Assembly (NCBI RefSeq): GCF_001583495.1
Contig: NZ_LQAQ01000061.1
Coordinates: forward strand, 496,001 to 560,000
Length of the DNA: 64,000 bases
Direction: 5' to 3'
From: Flammeovirga sp. SJP92
Lineage (GTDB): Bacteria > Bacteroidota > Bacteroidia > Cytophagales > Flammeovirgaceae
The notes under the pieces were generated by a model. It ran no database searches and had not been told where the DNA came from. It was given only the letters and a program-made list of their open reading frames with translations. A program made the translations under genes and the position numbers. Of the stretch, positions 1 to 10,200 are shown in pieces; positions within the stretch are counted from its first letter, which is position 1, and every line of letters starts with the position of its first letter.

Positions 1-102
1 ATACTTGATATTTACTGGAGAGATCCTATCGTACTGATCTAAAAAATATTCTAACGGTTCTGTAACCGGATAAGGTAATTTTTTCTTACTAATTAAAGCC
101 AT
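1..102 (-). CDS. Unknown protein, N-terminal fragment
   Basis: An ATG on the minus strand at 102 opens a reading frame that runs off the left edge. The 34 visible residues begin MALISKKKLPYPVTEP and are basic at the start. No family can be assigned from this fragment. The gene diverges from the nuclease gene at 369, so the 266 bp between them must hold both promoters. I accept it because the frame is open to the edge and fills an otherwise empty divergent arm. Confidence 0.5.
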   Translation of the reverse strand, partial: MALISKKKLPYPVTEPLEYFLDQYDRISPVNIKY

Positions 103-180
103 ATTATCATTCTTCTAACCGATACCAAAAGCACAACCTTCTTTTGATAATTCTTGAAATGGATTCTGAGTAAATTTAAC

Positions 181-284
181 GAAGTACTCCAATATATTTG
201 CTGTATTTTATTGTTTTGTGATTACTATCTCCAAAAAACTTTCTTTCAAGCTGTCATTCATAACTTTTTAAGAATTTCAATCAC
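181..284. repeat. Degenerate copy of a 110-bp interspersed repeat
   Basis: This stretch resembles two other intergenic segments, 20843-21116 (interrupted) and 25779-25890. Shared landmarks are an AAGTAC near the left end, a core close to TTGTTTTGYGATTACT followed by CAAAAAAC, and a right part around CATTCATAACTTTTTAA. It is the most diverged of the three copies and its ends are approximate. It lies upstream of the nuclease gene. Confidence 0.45.
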
Positions 285-314
285 AAAAGTTGAGATCTCA
301 CGGAAAGAAAAGAG

Positions 315-345
315 TTGTGAGTTACAAGAGTTAACTGCATCTTTG
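315..345 (+). promoter_or_regulatory. Possible Bacteroidota promoter for the nuclease gene
   Basis: A TTG at 315-317 is followed after 20 bp by CATCTTTG (338-345), which resembles the TAnnTTTG -7 box of Bacteroidota housekeeping promoters. Transcription would start about 15 bp before the ATG at 369, giving a very short leader. The first two bases of the -7 box are off consensus, so this is tentative. Confidence 0.35.
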
Positions 346-368
346 CAAGACAGAAAAAACTCATTTAT

Positions 369-1037
369 ATGTCAAAAATTGCTTACGATATAGTAGATAT
401 GCCAGAGGCGGAATACAGAGCACACCCTGCCCTTGCCAATACCGATTTGAAAAATGCTCAAATGCACCTTTTAAATCAACCTCCTTTTACTCCTAAAAAA
501 GCTTTGAGAGAAGGCACATATTTACATACCGCAATTTTAGAACCTGAAAAATGGATGGATATGCAAAAAAAGCTAACAGCTCCTCAAGCCAATAAAATTG
601 GAAGAATAGCCGCTACTGCTAGAAATTATCCTCTTTTGAATGAGTTGCTTTCGCACCCCGATGTATTAATTGAAAAATGTATTTTCTGGAAAGACCCTCT
701 TACTGGTTTAGAATGTAAAGCAAAACCCGACCTTTTTATTGAAGGTGAAGTAGTGTTGGACCTTAAAACTACTTCTAGAAATATGCGTCAGGCGTTTGAA
801 AAGCAGGTTTTACAAAAAGACTTTGACAGACAGATTTCATTTTACAATATTCCAATCCAAGCGCCTATCGCTCGTGTAATTGGCGTGAGTAAAACTTCTA
901 AAGGAAGACTTTTTAGGTTGGAATGGAATAAAGAAGATGAGTATTTGGTTCACGGCAGAAAAAAAGCTGAAGTGTTACTGAAGAAAATTGCGGATGATGC
1001 CACCCTTCATGAAACGGCACTTTCACTAAGAAAATAA
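369..1037 (+). CDS. RecE-like PD-(D/E)XK nuclease
   Basis: This 222-aa protein has the features of the exodeoxyribonuclease VIII-like PD-(D/E)XK family often found in prophages: an early GTYLHTAILEP segment (metal-binding His), then KAKPDLF followed by VVLDLKTT, which supply the acidic and Lys residues of the D...(D/E)xK core. A QISFYNIPI helix (Gln after the K motif) completes the RecB-type motif. By family it would degrade or process double-stranded DNA ends. No RecT-like annealing partner or other phage gene is visible, so it looks like a lone chromosomal copy or a prophage remnant. It ends at a terminator shared with the convergent pnkp gene. Confidence 0.75.
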   Translation: MSKIAYDIVDMPEAEYRAHPALANTDLKNAQMHLLNQPPFTPKKALREGTYLHTAILEPEKWMDMQKKLTAPQANKIGRIAATARNYPLLNELLSHPDVLIEKCIFWKDPLTGLECKAKPDLFIEGEVVLDLKTTSRNMRQAFEKQVLQKDFDRQISFYNIPIQAPIARVIGVSKTSKGRLFRLEWNKEDEYLVHGRKKAEVLLKKIADDATLHETALSLRK

Positions 1038-1045
1038 CTCAACAA

Positions 1046-1086
1046 AAAACCTCTCACCGTAAAAAACTACGATGAGAGGTTTTTAT
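1046..1086. terminator. Bidirectional terminator between nuclease and pnkp
   Basis: The arms AACCTCTCA...CGT and ACG...TGAGAGGTT enclose a short A-rich loop, with an A-run before and a T-run after the stem. It can therefore stop transcription from both convergent genes. Confidence 0.8.
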
Positions 1087-1108
1087 TTTAGACCTGTTGA
1101 GAACAAAT

Positions 1109-3682
1109 TTACAACCTTGGATCTACTTCTTCGCTTTCTAAAGCTAAAACACCAAAAACTGTTTCATGTACTCGCCTCAATGGTTCTTGTTGTACGAAAC
1201 GCTCTAAGCTCTCAATACCCAAAGCAAATTCTCTCAACGCCAAGGAACGCTTTCTTGAAAGCCCTCTATTTTTAAGTCTTTCAAGATTTTCTGGCAAATC
1301 ATATTCCGGACCGTAGATAATTCTTAAATATTCACTTCCTCTACATTTTATAGCAGGCTGTTGCAATCCATCTTTACCACGAGTAATGAAGTCGAAGGAT
1401 TTCACCACCATTCCTTCACCACCTTTAGCCGTCAAATCTGTCCACCAATCAATAACTTCTTGAATGCTCTCCTCACTTTTTGTGTTCACAATTTTATAAG
1501 GTGTGATTCTGAAAATTTCCTTATCTGCTTCACAAATCGATTGGATCTTTTCCATATGCCATTGATGGTCTTTATCTACATGAACATGACCTTCTGTGGC
1601 TAAAATATGGAATGGAGCCAATTTATAATCACTGATTGATTTCACTTCCCAACAGTAGTTTCTGTAGGCATCAATATACTTGTCAACTGTTCCTTTTTTA
1701 TCTGTTACTTTTGACAATAATTGTTCAATGCCTTCCACTCCTCTGCTTTGTGTTTTTTGCAATACCGCCTCTACTGCCGACAGTGATTTCTGAGCAGAAG
1801 TGCCCACTGCAGCATATTGATCTTTCAACAGCGACTGTGCTTTAGCAGACCAAGGCATCAATTCAGCATCTAAACAGACCCAATCGGTATCAAATTGTTC
1901 CCAGAACCCTGATTCTGTTAAGGCACTTTGTACTCTACCTAAGAATTCTTTTTCTATTGTCTGATCATTAAAAAAGTTTCTTCCAGTTCTAGTATAACAA
2001 ACTCCGATACCTTTATTTTCAATACCAAAACGCTTCAGTACAACTTCTTCATTTTTACAAACCACAAGAACAACCCTTGAACCCATGTGTTTTTCCTCAC
2101 AAACCAACTGCTCCACTCCACGTTTTTTGAAGTAATTGATCGCTTCTTTTGGATGTTCTAAATAGTTAGGTAAATCACTCGTTTCACAAGGAGACATAGT
2201 TGGAGGCAAGTAAATCAACCATTTTGGATTAATCGCAAATCGGCTCATTACTTCTAGTGCAGCAATAGAATTCTCTTCCTTTATGGTCAGATTATTTCTC
2301 AACCTTGTCTGCACTATTCTCTTTCCAATGACATCATCAATCACCAACAAATCGTCATATTCTTGCTGATGTGACATGCCTGATGAACTTCCCGCTTCCA
2401 AAGGTTTTACTGGCTCACTGTACACTTTTGCAGCATCCACCGAAATCAATTCTTCTTCTGGATAACGTAATGCGGTCAATTTCCCTCCAAATACACAACC
2501 TGTGTCAATATCGATAGTTTTATTGAACCACTCTGCTTCTGGAACTGGAGTGTGACCATACACCACTTTCGCACTACCTCTGTATTCCGAAGCCCAATTG
2601 TATCTGACAGGTAGGCCAAATTCGTCAATTTCACCTGTAGTTTCTCCATAAAGACAGAATGATCGTACTGCTCCAGATCCTCTTCCCTGCATTTCTTCTT
2701 TCAAACCTGCATGAGCAACTACCAATTTTCCATTATCTAAAATATAATGACTTACTAGACTGTAAAGAAACTCTCTTACATCTTCTAAAAATGCATCAGA
2801 AGCACCTTCCAACTGTTCCATCGTTACTTCCAATCCGTGCTTCAATTGCACATCTCTACCACTCAGTTTCTTTTGTAATTTGATGTCATGATTACCAGGC
2901 ACACACAAAGCAACTTCACTTCTGACCATGCTCATCACCAACTTCAGTACTTCAGGAGACTTTGGCCCTCTATCCACTAAATCACCTAAGAAAATCACTT
3001 TTCTACCTTCAGGGTGTGTCACTTCTATACCATAATTTGAACCATTATCTTCCACCTGATTCATCACATAACCAAGTTTCTCTAATAATTCAATTGTTTC
3101 ATCATAACAGCCATGAATGTCACCTATGATGTCAAAAGGACCATGCTCATCTTTTTTGTCATTGTAGAGTTTTTCTCTTACCACTCCAGTGACAGCTTCC
3201 ACCTCTTCCTCTCCTTTTAACACATAAGTCTTTCTGAAACCTTCCTTCTTCAAACCTCTGATTGATTTTCGAAGTTGCTGTTGTTGATTTCGAATAACAT
3301 GATTGCCAAAATTACGATCTTCCCTTTCCTTGTTTCTTTCCTCACATACTTTCTGAGGCATATCTAAAACAAGGGCAACAGGAAGCGTATGGTATTTTTT
3401 AGCAAGATTCAATAAATTCTTTCTTGCTTGCTTCTGAACGTTGGTAGCATCCACTACCGTAAGCAGGCCGTTCTTCAGCCTTTTTTCTATAATAAAATTC
3501 AATACATCAAAAGCATCCTGTGACGCTTTCTGACTGTTCTCATCATTAGACACTATGCCTCTGCAAATATCTGATGACACGACTTCGTATTGATTAAAAT
3601 GTTTTGATGCGAATGTACTCTTACCCGAACCCGAAGAACCGATAAGAAGTACTAATGATAATTCAGGTACTTTAATTTCCAT
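1109..3682 (-). CDS. pnkp: Polynucleotide kinase-phosphatase-ligase (Pnkp)
   Basis: This 857-aa protein is close in length and domain order to Clostridium thermocellum Pnkp. The N-terminal 5' kinase has the P-loop GSSGSGKST at 15-23. The central 2',3' phosphatase is a calcineurin-type metallophosphoesterase with GDIHG at 187-191, GDLVDRG at 233-239, GNHD at 263-266 and VVYGHT near 373-378. The C-terminal ligase-like adenylyltransferase has nucleotidyl Lys531 in EEKHMGSR. By family it heals and, with Hen1, seals RNAs cut by ribotoxins, typically tRNAs. Its start overlaps the end of hen1 by 11 bp, so the two are translationally coupled with hen1 first. All key residues I can check are intact. 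Confidence 0.96.
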   Translation of the reverse strand: MEIKVPELSLVLLIGSSGSGKSTFASKHFNQYEVVSSDICRGIVSNDENSQKASQDAFDVLNFIIEKRLKNGLLTVVDATNVQKQARKNLLNLAKKYHTLPVALVLDMPQKVCEERNKEREDRNFGNHVIRNQQQQLRKSIRGLKKEGFRKTYVLKGEEEVEAVTGVVREKLYNDKKDEHGPFDIIGDIHGCYDETIELLEKLGYVMNQVEDNGSNYGIEVTHPEGRKVIFLGDLVDRGPKSPEVLKLVMSMVRSEVALCVPGNHDIKLQKKLSGRDVQLKHGLEVTMEQLEGASDAFLEDVREFLYSLVSHYILDNGKLVVAHAGLKEEMQGRGSGAVRSFCLYGETTGEIDEFGLPVRYNWASEYRGSAKVVYGHTPVPEAEWFNKTIDIDTGCVFGGKLTALRYPEEELISVDAAKVYSEPVKPLEAGSSSGMSHQQEYDDLLVIDDVIGKRIVQTRLRNNLTIKEENSIAALEVMSRFAINPKWLIYLPPTMSPCETSDLPNYLEHPKEAINYFKKRGVEQLVCEEKHMGSRVVLVVCKNEEVVLKRFGIENKGIGVCYTRTGRNFFNDQTIEKEFLGRVQSALTESGFWEQFDTDWVCLDAELMPWSAKAQSLLKDQYAAVGTSAQKSLSAVEAVLQKTQSRGVEGIEQLLSKVTDKKGTVDKYIDAYRNYCWEVKSISDYKLAPFHILATEGHVHVDKDHQWHMEKIQSICEADKEIFRITPYKIVNTKSEESIQEVIDWWTDLTAKGGEGMVVKSFDFITRGKDGLQQPAIKCRGSEYLRIIYGPEYDLPENLERLKNRGLSRKRSLALREFALGIESLERFVQQEPLRRVHETVFGVLALESEEVDPRL

Positions 3683-5054
3683 GATTAAAAATTGCCATTT
3701 GTGATGGAGCTCCTACTTTACTGTCTTCTTCTCCGATTGGTAAAAATGAAACGGTGTAATTGTACGTTTCGGCTACTTTATTCGCCCACGTTTCAAACTC
3801 TGCTCTTGTCCATTCAAAACGATGGTCTGTATGACGCATAGTATTTTCTTCCATGCTCTCATAAAGAACATTGTACTCACCATTTGGTGTGGTAAGAAAA
3901 ACCGTTTTAGGTTTCGCAAATTCAAATACAACCCTTTCAAAAGATTGAAGACGGCTTTCATCCATATGTTCAATCACTTCCACAATCGTAGCTGCATCAA
4001 ACCCTGCCAAACGGTCATCTTGGTACGTCAATGCTCCTTGAAAAAGGTCAATTCGATCTTTTTGCTTAGGTGCCATTTCCTCCCAATGCAGACGTTCCTT
4101 GCACTTGGTTAAATCTTGATAGGAAACATCCATTCCGACAATTTTCTCTAATTGTTTTTCCTTGATCAGCATTCGGATCAGTTTTCCTTCTCCACAACCT
4201 AAATCAATCACATTTTTAGCCCCGGAAGCTAAAAGTTTCTCCAAAACCAATTTCAAACGTTGAGTATGCAATGTTTCTTTCTTCACATTTTCCTCCACCT
4301 CATTTTCTTCGACATCCTCATCACGAAGTTGTTCTAAGGCTTTTCTTGAAAGGTGGCTTAAATTAAAAAGATACCTTTTGGTGATCTGTTCTTTCTCAGG
4401 ATGATCTTTCAACCATTCTTTTCCTTTGTCCAAAAGTTTTTCAACTTCATTATTGCTCACATAATAATGCTTATCATTGTCCAATGCTGGAATTAAAACA
4501 TACAGGTGGGAAAGCAGGTCTTTCAATTTCAAAGTATGCTTCAAATTCAATGTGAAGTATTTACTATCGCCCCATTCCGTGAATTTTTCATCCAACGTAT
4601 AACGCTCCAATTCCACCTCATAACCTAGAGGCTCAAACATATTTCTAATCAGCAATTCCCCACCTTTTGGAGCTGGCAGTGAAGTTAAACTTACTTCAAA
4701 GGGCATCTCAACATCTACAAGATTGGGATCATGACTGCACTTTCCGTTCATCGCTGTTGAAAAAGCTTTCGATAAGGCTACGCTCATAAATGACGAAGCC
4801 ACATAGGGTCGGTCATTCACATATTGACCTAATGCGAATCCTTTTCCTGACAGGTTTCTACCTCCTCTTACCATGTCTATTGGATCAATATCCAATAACA
4901 AAGACACTGTTGTTTTCTCTTCTGAGCTTTCGGGGTAAAATACATGTGCTTTTCCGATGGACAGTTTTACAGTTTGCAGTTTATCGGGATGCTTATGCAA
5001 CATAAACCCCAATACAGACGCAGGCTGATGTGTAGTTGTGATGTTGAGTAACAT
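3672..5054 (-). CDS. hen1: RNA 3'-terminal ribose 2'-O-methyltransferase Hen1
   Basis: I place the start at 5054, giving 460 aa beginning MLLNITTTHQPA, the usual N-terminus of the family. An upstream in-frame ATG at 5159 would add 35 atypical residues. The N-terminal half is the Hen1-specific part that activates the Pnkp ligase. The C-terminal half is a SAM-dependent methyltransferase with DLGCGEG at 284-290 and the metal ligands E359, E362, H363 and H411, in the same spacing as C. thermocellum Hen1. It methylates the 2'-OH at the break before sealing, which protects the repaired RNA from being cut again at that site. First gene of the hen1-pnkp operon. Confidence 0.95.
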   Translation of the reverse strand: MLLNITTTHQPASVLGFMLHKHPDKLQTVKLSIGKAHVFYPESSEEKTTVSLLLDIDPIDMVRGGRNLSGKGFALGQYVNDRPYVASSFMSVALSKAFSTAMNGKCSHDPNLVDVEMPFEVSLTSLPAPKGGELLIRNMFEPLGYEVELERYTLDEKFTEWGDSKYFTLNLKHTLKLKDLLSHLYVLIPALDNDKHYYVSNNEVEKLLDKGKEWLKDHPEKEQITKRYLFNLSHLSRKALEQLRDEDVEENEVEENVKKETLHTQRLKLVLEKLLASGAKNVIDLGCGEGKLIRMLIKEKQLEKIVGMDVSYQDLTKCKERLHWEEMAPKQKDRIDLFQGALTYQDDRLAGFDAATIVEVIEHMDESRLQSFERVVFEFAKPKTVFLTTPNGEYNVLYESMEENTMRHTDHRFEWTRAEFETWANKVAETYNYTVSFLPIGEEDSKVGAPSQMAIFNHGN

Positions 5055-5217
5055 TTGATTTTTAAGTTTCAAAAAAAATTTAATTCCTGCTATAGACCAA
5101 GCTAGAAATATCTCATTCTTGTGAGAATTCAATATGAGTTTGTTGTTATTGTCAGACAAAATTTAGTTTGCTTTTTCTAAACAGGTGAATAAAAGTAAAG
5201 AATAAAAAGTTTAAGTA

Positions 5218-5256
5218 CTAATAAAAGAGGCTATGAATTTCACCTCATAGCCTCTT
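5218..5256 (-). terminator. Terminator of the acyl-CoA synthetase gene
   Basis: A perfect 12-bp stem, AAGAGGCTATGA (5225-5236) with TCATAGCCTCTT (5245-5256), lies just downstream of the stop codon on the minus strand and is followed on that strand by a T-rich tract. Confidence 0.8.
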
Positions 5257-5262
5257 CAAAAA

Positions 5263-7026
5263 TTATTGATACATTTCCTCAATCATGCTCTCATACTTCT
5301 CATTGATCACCTTCCGTTTCAATTTCAACGTAGGTGTTACCTCTCCTGAATCAATGGACCAAACATGATCAACAAGCGATATTTTCTTCACTTTTTCCCA
5401 TTGAGCAAAGTTTTTATTCGCTTTCTCAATTTCTTGTTCAATTTTTTCAAGGACCTGATCATTCTTGATCATTTCGTGATCTGTGGTATAATTAATATGA
5501 TGAAGATTACACCATTCCTTCAGTCCATCAAAATTAGGAACTACAAGTGCTGATGGAAACTTTCTATTATTTCCTATCACCGCTGCTTGCTCAATAAAAT
5601 AAGATTCCTTGATTTTATTTTCAATTAATTGAGGTGCTACATATTTCCCTCCTGATGTTTTGAACATTTCCTTTTTACGGTCTGTAATTTTCAAGAATTT
5701 CCCTTCTACCAACTCACCAATATCACCCGTATGGAACCATCCATCTTGCAAAACTTCTGCTGTTTTCTCTGGGTTTTTATAATATCCCATCATGACATTA
5801 GGGCCTTTAGCAAGAATCTCCCCATCATCAGCAATTTTCACTTCCACTCCTTCAATCAATGGCCCAACTGTACCCACCATCATATCGATCTCCTCTGCTC
5901 TGTTTACTGCAATTACTGGAGATGTTTCCGTCAACCCGTACCCTTCACAAAGTTTTATTCCTGCTGACCAGAAAACTCTAGCTAAACGAGGCTGAAGTGC
6001 CGCTGCTCCCACATTAATTGCTTTTACATTACCACCCAAGGCTTCTCTCCATTTTGAGAAAACCAATTTATTGGCCAATTCCAGCTGTTTATCATAAATA
6101 AAGCCTTGATCTTTTCTTGGTTCATAACGGAGGCCTAAGTTGAGGGCCCAAAAGAAAATAGCACGCTTCGGTCCACTTGCTTCTAAACCTTTCGCTATAA
6201 TTTTATCATAGATTTTTTCCAACAAGCGCGGTACTGTATTGAATACATCGGGTTTCACTTCTTGCAGATTGGCAGCGATTGTTTCCATACTTTCGGCATA
6301 ATAAACAGAAACACCGTACTGAAGGAAATAATGGAAACCTGTTCTTTCATAAATGTGGCATAACGGCAGAAAACTCAAAGCTTTTGATTTTCCTTTTTCG
6401 ATGGGGCAAACCGATGATACCGCAATTGCATTGGATACTACATTTTTATGAGAAAGCATCACACCTTTTGGCCTTCCTGTAGTTCCTGATGTATAAATGA
6501 TGGTCATCAAGTCATCTTCTTTAATACTTGCCATCATCTTCTCTACCTCAGTTCTTTCTTTGCCTTTACCAAGTTCTTCCACTTCCGTCCAATGTGGAGC
6601 ATTTTCTATTCTATCGAATGTGAAGATCTTCTCAATGTTAGTCGCTTTCTCTGCTGCTTCAGTTGATTTTTGAAACAGATCCTCATCTCCTACAAAAACA
6701 AATTTCGAATCCGAATTCTCAAAAATGTAGCTGTAATCATCTACAGTGATCGTCGGATAGATGGGCACTGAAATAATACCGACTTGCTGACAGGCTAAAT
6801 CAATGAAATTCCATTCTGGCCTGTTGGCTGAGATGATTGCAACTTTATCACCACTTTTTAAGCCCGACTCAAGAAACCCTATACTGAGATTGTTAACGAT
6901 TTCTACGACTTCATCAGTAGAAAACTTTTTCCACTGTCCGTTTTGTTTGTAGGCTACGCAATCCTCCTTCGGAAAGTGCTCTTTTTGTACATAAAGAAAA
7001 TCGAATGTGCGTTTAGGTGTTGTCAT
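5263..7026 (-). CDS. Long-chain acyl-CoA synthetase (AMP-forming)
   Basis: This 587-aa member of the ANL adenylating superfamily is of the FadD/FAA1 type. The AMP-binding signature YTSGTTGRPKG lies at 178-188, GYGLTETSP follows around residue 370, and the hinge/A8 region TDRKKEMFKTSGGK lies around residue 460. It activates fatty acids to acyl-CoA through an acyl-adenylate. There is no signal peptide; it should be cytosolic or peripheral at the inner membrane. It is monocistronic, closed by its own terminator, and divergent from the subtilase gene. Chain-length specificity cannot be read from the sequence. Confidence 0.92.
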   Translation of the reverse strand: MTTPKRTFDFLYVQKEHFPKEDCVAYKQNGQWKKFSTDEVVEIVNNLSIGFLESGLKSGDKVAIISANRPEWNFIDLACQQVGIISVPIYPTITVDDYSYIFENSDSKFVFVGDEDLFQKSTEAAEKATNIEKIFTFDRIENAPHWTEVEELGKGKERTEVEKMMASIKEDDLMTIIYTSGTTGRPKGVMLSHKNVVSNAIAVSSVCPIEKGKSKALSFLPLCHIYERTGFHYFLQYGVSVYYAESMETIAANLQEVKPDVFNTVPRLLEKIYDKIIAKGLEASGPKRAIFFWALNLGLRYEPRKDQGFIYDKQLELANKLVFSKWREALGGNVKAINVGAAALQPRLARVFWSAGIKLCEGYGLTETSPVIAVNRAEEIDMMVGTVGPLIEGVEVKIADDGEILAKGPNVMMGYYKNPEKTAEVLQDGWFHTGDIGELVEGKFLKITDRKKEMFKTSGGKYVAPQLIENKIKESYFIEQAAVIGNNRKFPSALVVPNFDGLKEWCNLHHINYTTDHEMIKNDQVLEKIEQEIEKANKNFAQWEKVKKISLVDHVWSIDSGEVTPTLKLKRKVINEKYESMIEEMYQ

Positions 7027-7151
7027 AATTTATTGGTTGTAAAGTAATGTTTGATGCCCTTATGAACTTATAAAGCTTGTTCCACAACTTTGTTCAAAGG
7101 CATTCTTTCTTGTTATTGGATTTTGTGTTATCTTAAAACTATTGATAATAA

Positions 7152-7159
7152 TATATTTG
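7152..7159 (+). promoter_or_regulatory. -7 box upstream of the subtilase gene
   Basis: TATATTTG matches the TAnnTTTG consensus exactly and lies about 80 bp upstream of the preferred start. I do not see a convincing TTTG box at 19-20 bp spacing, so this is only a partial promoter call. Confidence 0.35.
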
Positions 7160-7237
7160 TCCTAATTTTACAAAGATTTCGGCAAAGACCGCTTTAAAAG
7201 TTGTCTGTCAATGCTTTTCATAGACCGTATTCTACCC

Positions 7238-10200
7238 ATGAAAGGAATATACTTATATAAAATCCTCATTACATCATTCATTGCTACAGGTCTTGCGTTT
7301 TTTAGTTTTGCAAGTAATGCTCAGAATAATAATGATGTGGTGATTTACGCCAAACTTAAAAGTACTAGCACTACAATTCTTCAACCTTGGTCTTCCACAT
7401 TTTTGGAAGACAGGGATTTTCCTGCTACTATGCTAGCACCAAAAAAGTATGCACATATTATCCCAGCACCTAAGAACCCATTTTCTTTTTATCAGATTTT
7501 TCAAAAAGAAAGACCTGATATTTTGGAAATACACCTTGATAATTCATCCAACATACAACACACATTGGAGGAGCTTCAAAAACACCCTCTTGTGGAGTAT
7601 GCTGAAGTAGAAGTCTATGTAGAGGACTTACAAACCATTGATGAATACACTCCGAATGATCCAAGGTACACCGATCAATACAACATTGTCAATCATAATT
7701 TAAAGCAAGCATGGGCCATTACAAAAGGCAGTGAAGATGTTGTGATTGGTATTCACGACAGCGGTTTTGAAATTGACCATGAAGACTTAAAAGATAACTT
7801 GAGAGTTAATGAGGCTGAACTGAATGGCTCTCCAGGAATTGACGATGACAATAATGGTTATATAGATGATATTTATGGGTATAACTTTGCCAACAACAGT
7901 GATGATCTAACAGGTTCAAATCACGGAACTGAAGTAGCTGGAACTGCCGCCGCCACTCCTGACAACCAAAAAGGTATTGCTGGTATTGGATTCAATGCTA
8001 AAATGATATTTGCTGTGAGAAGCACATTGAGTAGTTTAGTTTATCTAGCGGAAAACGGAGCTGATATTATTAATATGTCCTGGGGTGCTCCCAATATCAG
8101 TTCACAGGCCTATGAAGAGGTCATTGACTTTTATACAGAAGACCCTGAATATGACGTATTATTTGTTGCCGCTTCCGGAAATAACAATCACAATCAAGAA
8201 CTGACAAATTATTTCCCAGCATCTTATGATAATGTAATGTCTGTGGGAGCCGTTGATGAAAATAAGAACAATAGAGATTTCACGAAAAGTTATAATATCA
8301 CATTGATTGGCACAGATAATTCTTTATCTACAACGGTCAACAACGGCTATAAACACACAAGTGGCACCTCATACGCTTCTCCTACTTTGGCTGGAATTGC
8401 CGCTCTTGTCAGAAGTGAATATCCAGAACTGACCGCCAAACAGGTAAAACAACTTCTACGTTTTACGTCAGACACTTCATTTTATTCCATTGGAAACAAC
8501 GCGAAAGACAGATATAGATTTGGTTATGGTTTAGCTGATGCTTACAGAGCATTGACCTATAAAGACAGTGCTCATATTGTTCAAGCAGAAAATTTACACT
8601 ATGAACATCATACAACTGGCGATATCGCCATAGCCCAAGGGGATACTTTAGCGATTTGGTTTGATTTCAGAAATATACTAAATGGTAACTCTGGAAATCT
8701 AAAAGCCATTATGACATCTTATAACAATAGTTATACTCCAATTTCTGACACAACATTTATAGGTCAAATGAGTGAAGGGCAAGTAATTTCTAACAACCGC
8801 GCTCCTTTCTTATTCAAAATCAGTGAAACAGCCAACCTGCAAGAAAATGTTTATTTCAGAATTAATTTTGTTGACAGCTCTTCTAATTATGTTTATAAAG
8901 ACTGGCAAAATATTGAAATGAATATTACCCTTGAACAATTCATCAACTTCAATAAAATCACTGGCGTTTTCCGTCCTGATGGTACAATTGGAAAAGAACA
9001 TGGATTGAGCTACTTCACTCCAAACTCTTCTTTCAGCTACAATCATTATCATCTCACAAGACAAGCTGGAGTTATTTTAGCTACAAAAGATAGAGTATCT
9101 GATGCTACATATACAGATATTTATGCCAATACAAGAAATAGTGACTTTCAAGGCGTAACTTTTATCAACTATTTAAGAGAATATGCCATGGATGAGAATT
9201 ACCCGATGTACGCATACACGATGATGTACGGTGACACTGAGTCCAATTCCCCTATATCAGTTGAAGTGAATCAAACCTATTTTTCTGCCAACAACTTTTA
9301 TATCAATAGTGAATTTTTCACAGAACTCGCTATAAAAAATGTATCAAACGAGGAAATTGACACCCTCTATGCTGGCCTGTTTATGGATTGGATGATGGAA
9401 TATACTACCATTTCTGAAGAGACTTTTCCTGCTGACAGCTCTATATTGGATTACGATCAAAGCAGAAGGATGGTCTTTGTAAAGCACGTCAATGAAAGAA
9501 AATACGCCGCCATCACTTTATTGAATGAAGGTGATATTAATGTTCAGGCAATTGACAATACAGACGGCACCAATAGTGCTATTGATATTACAGATGGTTT
9601 CTCAGATAGTGATAAAATAAAAGCCGTTTCTTCAGGAATTGGCACCACAAATATTGGTGAACCTGATGTTGGCACCAATACATCAAGTGTGATCAGTTTA
9701 AGTATTCCAAATCTAAAAGCAAATGAAACCGCTAGAGTTGGCTTCTTAATCACTGCTGCCGATAGCCTAACACAACTTTATTCACAAATTGACAGTATAC
9801 TTCCTTACGCTCAATATTGGTTGAAAGGCTCTTCTCCAGAAATTGAGTATCAACAAGCTTATGAAGGAGAATATGTACCAATCAGGACCAGTAATTTTGA
9901 TTCTTTAGCACTCTTCAAAAATGAAAATGGAACAAAAGAGTTAAAAGGAAGAGGAAGACAATTTGAGGTACTTATTGATTCCATTGATTATTATTATGTT
10001 CAATCTCAAGGAAGATTTGTTTACAATGGAGATACTGTCCAGTTGCAAGGTGAAGTGATTCCAATATTGACAGTTGAACCAACAATCTATACGTGCGTGA
10101 ACAGCAGCATTATTATTCAGCCAGACGGATGCAATAATTATCATTTCTATAAAGATGAATTATTGACACAGCTAGCTCATACAGGAAAATCACTTACGCT

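Noticed and set aside
154-393. 79-codon open frame left of the nuclease gene
   Set aside because: It covers the degenerate 110-bp repeat, overlaps the nuclease start and has a low-complexity, Phe/Leu/Cys-rich product.
7211-7237. Upstream start for the subtilase
   Set aside because: It would place nine residues before an otherwise clean signal peptide.
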